Shown: positions 1 through 9,601, counted from the stretch's first letter. The stretch is 64,000 bases of DNA from Chryseobacterium mulctrae (GCF_006175945.1 NZ_VAJL01000001.1:1488001-1552000); one strand, 5' to 3'. A program made the numbers and translations. The notes: a model not told the origin generated them from the letters alone.

Positions 1-1053
1 AAGTCCTTTTTCTAAACTGTAGTGGAACAAATGATTATACCCTGTTCTCTGACTTTGCCAGATGAAATCTGTATTTGAATTCGGGAAAAACGTCAACGGA
101 TGCTGTGGTTCAACATATTTATCACTCGTTTCTTCGAACAATGTATTGATGAAGTTTCCTGTAACAGCATCATATTTATTCATTTTTAAATGATTCTGAC
201 CTCTGTTTAAAACCCCAACGAAAATAAATTTAGAATCCGGGCTCCAGGTAACTGCTGTTAAATACTGATCTTTTTCACCTTCTACTTTAAGGAAAGTTGT
301 AGACTGATTCTTAATATTATAAACTCCCAATGTCACTTCATGAGAAGTTTTTCCAGCCATCGGATATTTTATATTGGTATTCACTGCAGGAGTTACAGAC
401 CAGTCAATTACAGGATAATCTGCAACCATGGTCTGATCCATTCTGTAAAACGCTACATTTTCAGAATTGAGAGAAGGAAAAATTCCGGTATCAATTCCAA
501 ACTCGTTTCTGTGAACATTAGAAGCTCCGTTCAGAATATTTTCGTTAGAATCATTCGTTATCGCAACTTCTTTTCCGTTTTTATTGATGAATAGATTATT
601 GTTTTTTGTATAAACCAAAGTCTGATTATCTGCCAAGGTTTTTACATTAGAAGGATTATCTCCTAAATTTGCCGAACGTTTTACTTTCCAATCATTTCCT
701 GATTTCTCCAACCAATACGCTTGATTATTAGCCGTCAAATAAGCTTCAGAATTGGTGATAAATTTTACAGGAGGAAGACCTTTCAACTTTTTATCTGCAA
801 AATTTTTATTCAGCTGATATAAAGAGATCAAAGTATCCTGCTTATTCGTTTTAATATCCGTAGTCAAATATCCGCCTTTTACCGCCTGAATATAAGATTT
901 GCTGTCGCTTGACCATGAAAACTGTGAGATATTTTTTACCGCAAGATTAGTTCTCATCCCGTTTACAGCTTCCGCCATGGTAAATTTTTGAGTTTGAGCA
1001 AAAGCCGTTCCACCCAAAACAACCATCAATAAAGAAAATTTATATAATTTCAT
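1..1053 (-). CDS. Dipeptidyl peptidase IV-like S9 peptidase, N-terminal part
   Basis: The reading frame starts at an ATG at 1051-1053 and runs off the left edge, giving 351 codons and no stop. The first residues, MKLYKFSLLMVVLGGTAFAQ, form a signal peptide ending in AFA-Q, so the protein is exported. The rest reads like the beta-propeller of S9B (DPP IV-type) peptidases, with segments such as KNISQFSWSSDSKSY, KYPMAGKTSHEVTLGVYNI and LTAVTWSPDSKFIFVG. The propeller precedes the catalytic hydrolase domain, which lies outside the window. Periplasmic enzymes of this family remove dipeptides, usually Xaa-Pro, from peptides. The exact specificity cannot be judged without the catalytic half. Confidence 0.85.
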   Translation of the reverse strand, partial: MKLYKFSLLMVVLGGTAFAQTQKFTMAEAVNGMRTNLAVKNISQFSWSSDSKSYIQAVKGGYLTTDIKTNKQDTLISLYQLNKNFADKKLKGLPPVKFITNSEAYLTANNQAYWLEKSGNDWKVKRSANLGDNPSNVKTLADNQTLVYTKNNNLFINKNGKEVAITNDSNENILNGASNVHRNEFGIDTGIFPSLNSENVAFYRMDQTMVADYPVIDWSVTPAVNTNIKYPMAGKTSHEVTLGVYNIKNQSTTFLKVEGEKDQYLTAVTWSPDSKFIFVGVLNRGQNHLKMNKYDAVTGNFINTLFEETSDKYVEPQHPLTFFPNSNTDFIWQSQRTGYNHLFHYSLEKGL

Positions 1054-1219
1054 TGTATAAAATTGAATCCGTCAAAAATAAGAAATAAAAACCACCCGTT
1101 AAGAAATGTTAAAATAAAAAGATTATGAAAATGTATTTTAAACTTTAAAAAGGATTATATATCATAATTTGAAAAGTTCCTGAATAATATCATTTTACAG
1201 TTCTCAATACACAAATTGT

Positions 1220-1227
1220 TATCTTTG
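1220..1227 (+). promoter_or_regulatory. Probable -7 box of deoD
   Basis: TATCTTTG matches the Bacteroidota -7 consensus TAnnTTTG and lies 21 bases before the deoD ATG. No clear TTTG -33 element is visible at the usual distance, so the assignment is tentative. Confidence 0.4.
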
Positions 1228-1248
1228 TAAAAAATTTAAAACAAAAAT

Positions 1249-1959
1249 ATGAGCGTACACATCAGTGCAAAAAAGGGAGAGATTGCCAAAGTTGTTTTGC
1301 AACCGGGAGATCCGCTTCGTGCAAAATATATCGCAGAAAATTTTCTTGAAAACGCAAGATTAGTAAGTCAGACAAGAGGTATTTTTTACTACACTGGAAC
1401 TTACAAAGGGAAAGATATCTCTGTTGGAGCAAGCGGAATGGGTTTTCCAAGTATCGGAATTTATTCTTTCGAGCTTTACACGGAATATGAAGTTGATACA
1501 ATCATCAGAATTGGAACTTGTGGTGGATATTCGAGTGATGTGAAATTATTCGATATTTTGAATGTAGAAAACGCAGCCAGCGAAAGTACGTACGCAAAAT
1601 ATGCTTGGGGATTTGAAGAAGAGATCTTTTCTCACCAGGGAAATATTTATGATATTATCAACGAAACGGCTGAAGAATTAGGGTTAAAAGCTAAAGCAAC
1701 CAACATTCACAGCAGCGATATTTTTTACAGAAAAGATCCTGCCACACCGGTAATTGCTACAAAATACAATTGTCCTGCAGTAGAAATGGAAGCTTTCGGA
1801 TTGTTTGCCAATGCAAAACATTTAGGGAAAAATGCAGCGACTATTCTTACAGTTTCTGATATTATCCCAACTAAAGAATTTATTTCTGCTGACGAAAGAG
1901 AAAAAGCTTTGAAACCAATGATTGAATTGGCTTTAGAAGCAGCTTTGAAAGTGATTTAA
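1249..1959 (+). CDS. deoD: Purine nucleoside phosphorylase, DeoD type
   Basis: A cytosolic enzyme of purine salvage that phosphorolyses purine (deoxy)nucleosides to base and (deoxy)ribose 1-phosphate. The 236-residue product has the usual length of the hexameric DeoD family. Visible family signatures are the phosphate-binding VVLQPGDPLRAKYIAE near residue 18, the SGMGFPSIGIYSFEL segment near 62, the IIRIGTCGGY core near 85, the nucleoside-binding VEMEAFGLF segment, and TVSDII near the C-terminus, whose Asp corresponds to the general acid of the Escherichia coli enzyme. The gene stands alone, with its own -7-like box and a hairpin terminator shared with the convergent tatD gene. Confidence 0.93.
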   Translation: MSVHISAKKGEIAKVVLQPGDPLRAKYIAENFLENARLVSQTRGIFYYTGTYKGKDISVGASGMGFPSIGIYSFELYTEYEVDTIIRIGTCGGYSSDVKLFDILNVENAASESTYAKYAWGFEEEIFSHQGNIYDIINETAEELGLKAKATNIHSSDIFYRKDPATPVIATKYNCPAVEMEAFGLFANAKHLGKNAATILTVSDIIPTKEFISADEREKALKPMIELALEAALKVI

Positions 1960-1978
1960 TAAAAATCAATTGATAAAT

Positions 1979-2014
1979 AAAAAGAGCTTTACTTAATTAG
2001 TAGAGCTCTTTTTT
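1979..2014. terminator. Bidirectional terminator between deoD and tatD
   Basis: Arms AAAAAGAGCT (1979-1988) and AGCTCTTTTT (2004-2013) form a hairpin with A and T runs on both sides. It lies between two converging genes and can serve both strands. Confidence 0.8.
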
Positions 2015-2798
2015 ATATTCTGAAAAAATTTCTGGCGACTTCTGTAGTTTCATCGGCAACTTCAGAAATACTTGTTTTTTTGAGATGCGCGATAGTCTGT
2101 GCTACATAAGGCAAAAACGAAGGTTCGTTTCTGCGGTTTTGCATTCTCGGCATATTTTTCGGAAGCATAAAAGGTGCATCGGTTTCAATCATCATTCTGT
2201 CGAGTGGAACATATTTGATGACTTCTTCCAAATGTTTAAATCTGTTCGTATCACTTATTGCTCCGGTAAATCCTAAATAAAATCCTTTATCCAGATAAGT
2301 TTTCGCCTCTTCTAAAGTTCCAGTAAAACAATGAACAACTGCTTTTGGAAGTTTTGATAAATATTCGTCTGTGATTTCGTTGAATCTTTTGAAAGCTGCT
2401 CTTTCATGGAGAAAAAGAGGTTTATTAATTTCAATTGATAATTCTAGTTGAGCGCGATAACATTTTTCCTGAATGGGTCTTGGTGAAAAATCTCTGTCAA
2501 AATCCAGTCCACATTCTCCAACTGAAACTACATGATCTTGTTTCAATAATTTTCTTAATTCATTAATACTTTCATTGTTGAAAGATTTTGCATCGTGAGG
2601 ATGAATTCCTGCTGTAGAAAATAAAATTTCAGGATAATCTTCTACGATTTCAGCTGACTCTTTGCTTCCACGCACGCTCGTTCCTGTAAGAATCATTTGT
2701 TCTACTCCATTGTCGAGAGCTCGGTTGATAATTTCTTCTTGCTCATTGTAAAATTGTTTATTGGTCAGATTGATGCCAATATCGATAAATGTGTTCAT
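2013..2798 (-). CDS. tatD: TatD family metal-dependent deoxyribonuclease
   Basis: The 261-residue protein is a TIM-barrel hydrolase of the TatD family, which are Mg-dependent 3'-5' exonucleases linked to DNA repair and quality control. The N-terminus FIDIGINLTNKQF has the DIG-NL form of true TatD instead of the HxH form of YcfH/YjjV. Other signatures are TAGIHPHDAK, VGECGLDFDRDFSP, the HERAAF helix, VVHCFTGTLEEA, GFTGAIS, and IETDAPFMLP with the catalytic Asp. The start overlaps the stop of the upstream 106-residue gene by four bases (ATGA), so the two are probably translated together. A hairpin at 1979-2014 ends the transcript. Confidence 0.92.
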   Translation of the reverse strand: MNTFIDIGINLTNKQFYNEQEEIINRALDNGVEQMILTGTSVRGSKESAEIVEDYPEILFSTAGIHPHDAKSFNNESINELRKLLKQDHVVSVGECGLDFDRDFSPRPIQEKCYRAQLELSIEINKPLFLHERAAFKRFNEITDEYLSKLPKAVVHCFTGTLEEAKTYLDKGFYLGFTGAISDTNRFKHLEEVIKYVPLDRMMIETDAPFMLPKNMPRMQNRRNEPSFLPYVAQTIAHLKKTSISEVADETTEVARNFFRI

Positions 2799-3115
2799 TT
2801 TTTATTTGTTTTATTATTTATTAAAAAATATCTCGTTACATGTGCTCTGTTGATCGAGCTTTTGAAGGCTTTTTCAGAATAGAAACTTCTGTAATCAGAA
2901 TCAGTTGTTCCGTTGATTTCTCTTGTGATTTTAACCCAGATTAATTTTCGTCTTTTCTTTCTTTGTTTTAAAAATTTAGTGATTTCACTAAGCTGGTCTT
3001 CTATTGCTGACTTTTCAGTTCTCCTCCATTTTTTATTTCCATGCTTTTTCAAATAAGGTCCGATTTTACCATATTCGAAGCTTCTGAAAGTTCCTTTATT
3101 GTACATGTTTTTCAT
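2795..3115 (-). CDS. Small basic protein of unknown function
   Basis: I do not recognise this 106-residue protein. It is strongly basic, with runs such as KKHGNKKWRRTEKS and KQRKKRRKLIWVK, and has no signal peptide or membrane segment, so nucleic acid binding is possible but unproven. The gene overlaps tatD by four bases, which supports it being real and co-translated. A box CAAAATTA at 3152-3159 (TAATTTTG on the minus strand) could be its -7 element. Bacteroidota genomes often carry small basic proteins of this kind next to housekeeping genes. Confidence 0.6.
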   Translation of the reverse strand: MKNMYNKGTFRSFEYGKIGPYLKKHGNKKWRRTEKSAIEDQLSEITKFLKQRKKRRKLIWVKITREINGTTDSDYRSFYSEKAFKSSINRAHVTRYFLINNKTNKK

Positions 3116-3192
3116 CTGTCTTTATAAAAAAATTTAAAGCTAAAGTTTGGTCAAAATTACTTTGTTACTACGCAATCTTTTTACGTATCAAA

Positions 3193-3843
3193 TCATTCAT
3201 TCATAAAACCCTCCAAAAAACCAATCAGATTTTTTCCGCCGTGGCTCCAGCGAATTCCGTGGCCGTCTTTTTCTCTGACCTCAAAAACCAATTCGTGTTT
3301 GTAATGAAAGAAAACATTCCACCATGTTTTATGGTCTAAAATGAAATTAATTTTCTCCATAACGATTTGTTGTTTCTGCTGATTATTTCCTTTTACTTCG
3401 CCCCAAAATTGGTCTTCCATTCTTCCGACATGCTTTTCCCAAGCTCTTTGTGCAATGGTAATTTCCTGATTAAAAGATTTTTCGCAGGCTTCTATTAACA
3501 AACTTTTCAAAGGAGGAATTGCATTTTCGTCTCGCAGACTTGCTGAAGTCAGTCTTTGTCCTAAAATATTCAGCCAATACTCAAAAGGAATTTCTTCCAG
3601 TTGTTTTACTTTAATTGTATCTGAATTTTCAGAATCTAAAATATGAGTAAATAAATTGAAACTGTCATCACGATCAATTTTAATTTCATCGTTAAAAAAT
3701 GGAAGATCGAGATCTAAAGTTTTATCTTTAAATTTTTGAATATTCAGACTCAAATTTTTAAGATGTTCTTCAGCTAAAATTCCCTGATATTTTTCTTTCC
3801 AGTCTTTTGAAAATAATGGAATATAGTCTTCAAATAAGTTCAT
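3193..3843 (-). CDS. Conserved-looking protein of unknown function
   Basis: I do not recognise this 216-residue protein. It has no signal peptide or membrane segment and is mixed acidic and aromatic, ending in RWSHGGKNLIGFLEGF. It starts two bases after the stop of the upstream DUF434-like gene, so the pair forms an operon and may work together. Codon use and composition match the neighbours, with no sign of transfer. Confidence 0.7.
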   Translation of the reverse strand: MNLFEDYIPLFSKDWKEKYQGILAEEHLKNLSLNIQKFKDKTLDLDLPFFNDEIKIDRDDSFNLFTHILDSENSDTIKVKQLEEIPFEYWLNILGQRLTSASLRDENAIPPLKSLLIEACEKSFNQEITIAQRAWEKHVGRMEDQFWGEVKGNNQQKQQIVMEKINFILDHKTWWNVFFHYKHELVFEVREKDGHGIRWSHGGKNLIGFLEGFMNE

Positions 3844-3845
3844 GA

Positions 3846-4559
3846 TTAAAACATTTTCACAAGATCAACAGACAATTTTTCTTCGTTGATCAAATATTTA
3901 ACAAGATTAAACCAATTTTTAGAATGATCTAAGATCCAGGCATCAGAAGAAACAATTATTTCTGCATTTTCAACTAAAAATCTATCTGGATTAAACTCCA
4001 GTTCAACATTCCAATCAAAATTATTTTCTTGAGCAAGATCTAGAATTTTTTCTTTGATCCTTCCACTGTTTGAAACAGGTTGATCAAAGATCCAGATCAG
4101 TTTTTGTACCTGAGATCTTTGAAAAAATGTAGCAACCAATTCAATCGCTTTTTGTGTTTGATCGACTCTTTTGTAAGTTCCATGAACACCGGAAAGATCA
4201 CGAAAGCAACCGTCGATTCCTTCAAAAATATAAGCTTTAGAAAGTAAACTTTCCAATAAAATCAAAACATTAAAGCCATCAAGGTAAATCGTTTTATCTT
4301 TTATATCTAAAATTTGAAGTTCTTTATTTTTTCTGTTCTGAATCTGATCTTCAGAAGCCGAAGCTCCACGCAAAGCCTGAATTTGTCGGGCTTTCAATCG
4401 GTAATGATTCCCAATCAATTCTGAGGACGCTTTTTCTGCATAATTTCGACTCAGCAAATATTTCATATCCTGAATGGCTAATTTCAGTTTATCTATCTGC
4501 TTTTGTGAAGAAAATAAGGTGTCGTCGCCTGTGTTTTTTCCACGATTTCTATCGTTCAT
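3846..4559 (-). CDS. DUF434 / DUF5616-like protein
   Basis: The open frame extends upstream to 4721, but the ATG at 4557-4559 (MNDRNRGKNTGDDTLF) is the better start: the preceding 54 codons are low-complexity Lys/Leu/Ile sequence that overlaps the xylB regulatory region. The resulting 237-residue protein has an N-terminal helical part containing NHYRLKARQIQALRGASAS, typical of DUF434. A C-terminal part containing KTIYLDGFNVLILLESLLS and DGCFRDLSGVHGTYKR resembles a PIN/NYN-like fold with an acidic Asp after a beta strand. The family has no established biochemical role. It is probably co-transcribed with the 216-residue gene two bases downstream. Confidence 0.75.
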   Translation of the reverse strand: MNDRNRGKNTGDDTLFSSQKQIDKLKLAIQDMKYLLSRNYAEKASSELIGNHYRLKARQIQALRGASASEDQIQNRKNKELQILDIKDKTIYLDGFNVLILLESLLSKAYIFEGIDGCFRDLSGVHGTYKRVDQTQKAIELVATFFQRSQVQKLIWIFDQPVSNSGRIKEKILDLAQENNFDWNVELEFNPDRFLVENAEIIVSSDAWILDHSKNWFNLVKYLINEEKLSVDLVKMF

Positions 4560-4614
4560 ATTCAAAAATATAATTTTTGGAGCAAATTGTTCTATTTCAT
4601 TTAAAATTACATAT

Positions 4615-4630
4615 TTGCGCAATCGATTAC
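4615..4630. promoter_or_regulatory. AATCGATT-centred palindrome upstream of xylB
   Basis: TTGCGCAATCGATTAC contains the core AATCGATT (4621-4628) flanked by GC on the left. The same core with TGC/GCA flanks occurs twice in the kduI-susC spacer. It lies in the true intergenic region between the divergent DUF434-like gene and xylB, so a LacI-family or similar repressor could bind here. The regulator is not identified. Confidence 0.4.
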
Positions 4631-4851
4631 TCAAAATTAGCTTTTCGAGCTTCTTTTTGGGAAAAATCTTTTTTCTATAATCAAAATAATTTAAGTTTAA
4701 AATCAAATAATACAAATTCAAAATATACTTAAGACACTGAAAATAAAGGCTTAATATTAAATCCGTTATTTCAAATTTACATATTCTTAAAAATTTATTG
4801 AGTATTGCCTAAAATTATTACATTTAAAGGTTAACAATTATTAATTCATTA

Positions 4852-6336
4852 ATGAAGTTTATAGGATATGATGTTGGAAGCTCATCGATAAAGGCTTCTA
4901 TCGTAGATGAACAGGGTAAAGTGATTGCCCATGCAAAATATCCGGAAACAGAAATGCCTATTGATTCTCCAAAAATCGGTTGGGCAGAACAAGATCCGGA
5001 ACAATGGTGGCAAAATCTCAGAATTCTTACTCAAAAAGTAATTGCTGAAAGTCATATCGATAAAAACGAGATCAAAGGAATTGGTATTTCTTATCAGATG
5101 CACGGTTTGGTTTTGGTGGGAAAAGATAAAGAAGTTTTGCGTCCGTCAATAATTTGGTGCGACAGTCGTGCTGTTGAAACTGGTGACCAAGCTTTCAATG
5201 ATCTGGGTGAAAAAGTTTGTATGGATAAACTCCTTAATTCTCCAGGAAATTTCACTGCTTCAAAATTAAAATGGGTAAAAGAGAACGAGCCAGAAGTGTA
5301 TGAAAAGATCTGGAAATTTATGCTTCCCGGAGATTTTATTGCATTGAAATTAAGCGGTGAAGCAACAACAACCGTCACCGGACTTTCTGAAGGTGTACTT
5401 TGGGATTTCCAAAAACATCAACCTTCAAAAACTTTATTAAATCATTGGGGAATTGATGAATCATTGGTTTCAAAAGTGGTTGATAATTTTACAGAGCAAT
5501 GTGTCGTTTCAAAACAGGGAGCAGAAGAAAGTGGCTTACCCGAAGGAATTCCTATTCTTTACAGAGCAGGAGATCAACCGAATAACGCTTTGTCTTTAAA
5601 CGTCATGAATCCCGGAGAAATTGCCGCAACGGGAGGAACTTCTGGAGTTGTTTATGGAGTAACGGATAACATTCATTCTAAAGAATCTGTGCGAGTAAAC
5701 AATTTCGCACACATAAACCATACTCAGGAACAGCCGAGAATCGGGAAAATGCTTTGTTTAAATGGGGCAGGAATTCAGTACAGCTGGTTGAGACATCAGG
5801 TTGACCAGAAAAGACATTCTTACCAGGAACTGAATGATCTAGCATCGCAAATTCCAATCGGTTCGGACGGAGTTATCGTTTTACCATTTGGAAACGGAGC
5901 CGAAAGAGTTTTAAAAAATAAAGATATTGGTTCTTCTACTTACAATGTAAATTTTAACCGTCACAAAAGTGCTCATCTTTTTAGAGCAGGATTGGAAGGC
6001 ATTGCCTATTCTTTCGTTTAAGGAACTGAAATTCTGATGAATGACGGTCTTCAAAAAGGTATTATTAAAGCTGGAGGAGATAATTTATTTCGCTCTTCCT
6101 TATTTGCGCAATCGATTGCATCTTTGCTAGATACTGAAATTAGAATTTTTGATACTACAGGTTCAACGGGAGCGGCAAGAGCAGCGGCAATCGGAGCAGG
6201 AGCATTTGATACTCTCAACGATATTTTAACAGAAAAAGATATTACCACAACTTATATTCCTGATTTTAAAAATATGAATCAGTACAGGGAAAGCTATGGA
6301 AAGTGGAAAAACAAATTGGAGCAAGTAATAGAATAA
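4852..6336 (+). pseudogene. xylB: Xylulokinase, interrupted by an in-frame stop
   Basis: The two open parts, 4852-6021 and 6037-6336, are in the same frame and together make a 494-residue xylulokinase with codon 390 replaced by TAA (6019-6021). The kinase phosphorylates D-xylulose to xylulose 5-phosphate, the second step of xylose use. FGGY-family signatures are intact: GYDVGSSSIKASIVDEQGKV at the N-terminus, GISYQMHGLVLV, IIWCDSRA, AATGGTSGVVYG near residue 260, and GLEGIAYSFV directly before the stop. After it come GTEILMNDG and a GSTGAARAAAIGAGA segment that completes the ATP-binding domain. A tyrosine codon (TAT or TAC to TAA) is the likely original. The N-terminal fragment lacks the last fifth of the fold and is probably inactive, unless the stop is read through or is a sequencing error. 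Confidence 0.88.
6019..6021 (+). other. Premature TAA in xylB
   Basis: TAA sits between GLEGIAYSFV and GTEILMNDG, with no change of frame on either side. A single base change from a Tyr codon explains it. Confidence 0.85.
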
Positions 6337-6472
6337 ATAGTTGATGGTTATTAGTTGATGGATTGTAATTCAATATTTTAAAGTGAAATAATGTATTGTG
6401 AAATGCTTATAAGAACTTAGTTCTTAGTTTGGATGACGATAATGAATATTATTTTAAAGAATGACAAACTCG

Positions 6473-6552
6473 CAGCCCGACTTGAACGGAAATCCTTTTG
6501 CGAGGAGGAACAACGAACAAAAGATTAGGAGTGGAAGTCGGAATAGCTGCCC
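6473..6552 (+). repeat. Dispersed intergenic stem-loop repeat, copy 1
   Basis: The outer blocks GCAGCCCGACTTGAACG and GGAGTGGAAG...AGCTGCCC recur in opposite orientation at 47834-47938. The two blocks are imperfectly complementary and could fold into a long stem, and the inside differs between copies. It fills most of the 270-base xylB-xylA gap, in which I see nothing else. Confidence 0.7.
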
Positions 6553-6606
6553 AAATAAAAACTCAACGATAAATTCAAAAGATCAATAAAATTTAAAATA
6601 TATAAT

Positions 6607-7935
6607 ATGTCAGTTACATTAGGAAACAAAGAATATTTCAAAGGAATAGAAAAAATCAAGTTTGAAGGAAGAGAATCAGACAATCCGTTAGCGTTCAAAT
6701 TTTATGATGAGAATTTGGTGGTTCGTGGAAAAACGATGAAAGAATATTTCAAATTTGCCTCAGCTTATTGGCATACATTCTGTGCAACCGGTGGAGATCC
6801 GTTCGGAGCAGGAACTCAGCAATTTGACTGGTTGACTGCTTCTAATGCAAAGCAAAGAGCGACTGAAAAAATGGATGCTGCTTTCGAATTTTTCACAAAA
6901 CTGGGCGTTCCTTATTACTGTTTCCACGATTATGATTTGATCGACGAGGCAGATAATTTCCTAGAATCTACAAAAAGATTAGAATTCATCACCGATTACG
7001 CTAAAGAAAAACAAGCAGCTTCTGGTGTAAAATTACTTTGGGGAACATCTAACTGTTTTTCAAACCCCAGATTTATGAACGGTGCAGCAACCAATCCTTC
7101 ATTTGATGTTTTGGCTTACGCAGGAGGTCAGGTGAAAAATGCTTTGGACGCAACGATCAAATTAGGCGGAGAAAATTACGTTTTCTGGGGCGGTCGTGAA
7201 GGTTATATGTCTTTACTAAATACCAATATGAAGCGTGAACAGGAGCATATGGCGAAGTTTTTACATTTGGCTAAAGACTATGCAAGAGCTCAAGGTTTTA
7301 AAGGGACTTTCTTCATCGAGCCAAAACCAATGGAACCTACAAAACACCAATATGATTTTGATGCGGCAACTTGTTTAAATTTCCTTCGTCAGTACGATCT
7401 ATTGAATGATTTTAAATTAAATCTTGAGATAAATCACGCGACTTTAGCACAACATACTTTTGAGCACGAACTGCAAGTTGCGGCTGACAATAATGTTTTG
7501 GGAAGCATCGATGCGAACCGAGGAGATTACCAAAACGGTTGGGATACAGACCAATTCCCAGTTGATCTATATGAAATGACTCAGGCGATGTTGGTGATCA
7601 TTCAGGCTGGAGGTTTCCAAGGTGGAGGAGTTAATTTCGATGCTAAGATCAGAAGAAACTCTACAGATATTGAAGATATTTTCATCGCTCACATCAGCGG
7701 AATGGACAATTTTGCGAGGTCATTCTTAGCTGCTGATAAAATTTTAGAAAAATCAAAATATTCTGAGATCAGAACCAACAGATATGCTTCTTTCGACAGT
7801 GGAAAAGGAAAGGATTTCGAAGACGGAAATCTTTCTTTAACAGATCTTGCAACTTATGCTCAAGGTTTGGGAGAAGTTGGTAGAGAAAGCGGAAAACAGG
7901 AATATCTTGAGAGTATTATTAATCAATACTTGTAA
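6607..7935 (+). CDS. xylA: Xylose isomerase
   Basis: This cytosolic TIM-barrel enzyme converts D-xylose to D-xylulose. The 442-residue length is typical of class II xylose isomerases. Signatures include the [15 protein letters not shown] segment near residue 53, the active-site YCFHDYDL near 98 (His base and Asp), VFWGGREGY, the metal-binding [26 protein letters not shown], and [20 protein letters not shown] with its cluster of metal-ligand Asp residues. The gene follows the broken xylB by 270 bases, so it may have its own promoter or depend on read-through. Confidence 0.96.
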   Translation: MSVTLGNKEYFKGIEKIKFEGRESDNPLAFKFYDENLVVRGKTMKEYFKFASAYWHTFCATGGDPFGAGTQQFDWLTASNAKQRATEKMDAAFEFFTKLGVPYYCFHDYDLIDEADNFLESTKRLEFITDYAKEKQAASGVKLLWGTSNCFSNPRFMNGAATNPSFDVLAYAGGQVKNALDATIKLGGENYVFWGGREGYMSLLNTNMKREQEHMAKFLHLAKDYARAQGFKGTFFIEPKPMEPTKHQYDFDAATCLNFLRQYDLLNDFKLNLEINHATLAQHTFEHELQVAADNNVLGSIDANRGDYQNGWDTDQFPVDLYEMTQAMLVIIQAGGFQGGGVNFDAKIRRNSTDIEDIFIAHISGMDNFARSFLAADKILEKSKYSEIRTNRYASFDSGKGKDFEDGNLSLTDLATYAQGLGEVGRESGKQEYLESIINQYL

Positions 7936-7973
7936 TATTGGTTGATCGCAAAGGCGCAAGTTTTTTTTACTTT

Positions 7974-8022
7974 GAAAATAATCCTTGCTGAGAATCTAAG
8001 ATTCTCAGCAAGGATTATTTTC
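7974..8022. repeat. Perfect 24-bp inverted repeat after xylA
   Basis: Arms 7974-7997 and 7999-8022 are perfect reverse complements around a single central base. No T tract follows the hairpin on the plus strand; the T run (7960-7968) precedes it, so a factor-independent terminator is not the obvious reading. A processing site or a mobile hairpin are alternatives. It is bracketed by copies of the CGCAAAGGCG-type repeat. Confidence 0.85.
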
Positions 8023-8087
8023 AATACTAATTATATTAAATTTTATCTGAGATAAAATCTTTGTGCCTTAAAAACATAATGCTTGTA

Positions 8088-8113
8088 AATTTCTTTGCGC
8101 CTTTGCGTAAAAC
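8088..8113. repeat. CGCAAAGG-type intergenic repeat before xylE
   Basis: TTTCTTTGCGCCTTTGCGTAA is the reverse complement of the CGCAAAG-GCGCAAAGA motif found at 29902, 32515, 33697 and (inverted) 47997. A half copy, GCAAAGGCGCAAG, lies at 7949-7961 just after xylA. Confidence 0.55.
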
Positions 8114-8147
8114 CCAAAAAAACAACAATTAAAAACTAAATCAAACT

Positions 8148-9569
8148 ATGCAAATAATAGATTCTGGTCCTAACTATTCTTCAGGAACAAAGGCGCAGAT
8201 CAATATGCTGTACGTTACCGTACTCACATTGGTCGCCACTTTGGGAGGACTTTTGTTTGGATACGACACCGCAGTGATTTCCGGAGCCGAAAAATCGATT
8301 CAGGAATATCTGATCATTCCTTTGGGATTGAGTTCATTGGCGCACGGAGCAACCATTTCGAGCGCATTGATCGGATGTATCATCGGTGGTGCAATTTCCG
8401 GGATGATCTCTACGAAACTGGGAAGAAAAAGATCATTGATGCTTTCTGCATTTTTGTTCTTCATCAGTGCTTTGGGAGCGGCCTATCCTGAATTTTTATT
8501 CTTCAAACACGGCGAACATTCAATGGGTGTTTTGCTGGCTTTTAATTTCTATAGAATTATCGGTGGAATTGGTGTAGGATTAGCTTCAGCGGTTTGTCCG
8601 ATGTATATTGGCGAAATTGCACCTGCTGAAATACGTGGAAAATTGGTTTCTTTAAATCAGTTTGCCATTATTTTTGGAATGCTGGTCGTTTATTTTGTAA
8701 ACTGGGGAATCGCAAGCGGGCAAACCGTAGAATGGATTAACGAAATCGGATGGCGATATATGTTTTTATCACTGACAATTCCTTCTGCCCTATTTGGAAT
8801 TCTATTATTTTTCGTTCCTGAAACGCCACGTTATCTAACTTTTATTAATAAAGATGCGGAGGCTCTTAAAATTTTAACCAAAATAAACGGAGAAGCCCGT
8901 GGAAAAGAAATTTTCTCTGAAATAAAAAGCACCGTCGTTGAGCAAAAAAGTGAGATTTTTGCCTTTGGAAAAACCGTCATTGTCATTGGAATTTTACTTT
9001 CTGTTTTCCAACAATTTGTAGGAATAAATGTGGCTTTGTATTATGCGCCAAGAATTTTCGAAAGTATGGGCGTTCATAAAGATTCTTCGATGCTACAAAC
9101 CGTTGTGATGGGATTGGTGAATGTTATATTTACGGTTATTGCAATCTTCACGGTGGATAAGTGGGGAAGAAAACCTTTATTGATTGTCGGTTCAGTTGGG
9201 ATGGCGATTGGAATGTTTGCGATTGCGATCTTATCTTATTATCAAATTATCGGGATTGCCACTTTGGTGTTTATTATCCTTTACACGGCTTCATTTATGA
9301 TGTCTTGGGGACCGATTTGCTGGGTTTTAATTTCAGAAATTTTCCCTAATAAAATAAGAGGAAGTGCGATTGCAATTGCTGTTGCCGCTCAATGGGCAGC
9401 CAATTATTTAATATCTTCCACTTATCCTTTTATGATGGAATTCAGTGGAGCTTTCACGTATGGATTTTACGGCGTGATGAGTGTATTATCGTTAGTTTTT
9501 GTTTGGAAATGGGTTCCTGAGACCAAAGGCAAATCTTTGGAAGAGATCGAAAAGATTTGGAAAAAATAA
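8148..9569 (+). CDS. xylE: Sugar:H+ symporter, XylE-like
   Basis: A 473-residue inner-membrane transporter of the MFS sugar porter family with about twelve membrane segments. Family motifs are GGLLFGYDTAVISGAE in helix 1, STKLGRKRSLML between helices 2 and 3, VPETPRYL after helix 6, QQFVGINVALYYAP in helix 7, DKWGRKPLL between helices 8 and 9, and VPETKGKSLEEIEKIW at the C-terminus. The QQxxGxN motif and the position after xylA suggest D-xylose import, although arabinose or glucose cannot be excluded. A GC-rich hairpin follows at 9602-9630. Confidence 0.9.
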   Translation: MQIIDSGPNYSSGTKAQINMLYVTVLTLVATLGGLLFGYDTAVISGAEKSIQEYLIIPLGLSSLAHGATISSALIGCIIGGAISGMISTKLGRKRSLMLSAFLFFISALGAAYPEFLFFKHGEHSMGVLLAFNFYRIIGGIGVGLASAVCPMYIGEIAPAEIRGKLVSLNQFAIIFGMLVVYFVNWGIASGQTVEWINEIGWRYMFLSLTIPSALFGILLFFVPETPRYLTFINKDAEALKILTKINGEARGKEIFSEIKSTVVEQKSEIFAFGKTVIVIGILLSVFQQFVGINVALYYAPRIFESMGVHKDSSMLQTVVMGLVNVIFTVIAIFTVDKWGRKPLLIVGSVGMAIGMFAIAILSYYQIIGIATLVFIILYTASFMMSWGPICWVLISEIFPNKIRGSAIAIAVAAQWAANYLISSTYPFMMEFSGAFTYGFYGVMSVLSLVFVWKWVPETKGKSLEEIEKIWKK

Positions 9570-9601
9570 AATATACTTCAGTTTTATAATTAATTTGTGT
9601 G

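Noticed and set aside
4560..4721. N-terminal extension of the DUF434-like gene
   Set aside because: The extra 54 codons are low-complexity and overlap the xylB regulatory region; the ATG at 4559 fits better.
6108..6119. GCAATCGATTGC inside xylB
   Set aside because: It matches the operator candidate exactly but lies deep in the coding sequence; I treat it as chance or at most an auxiliary site.
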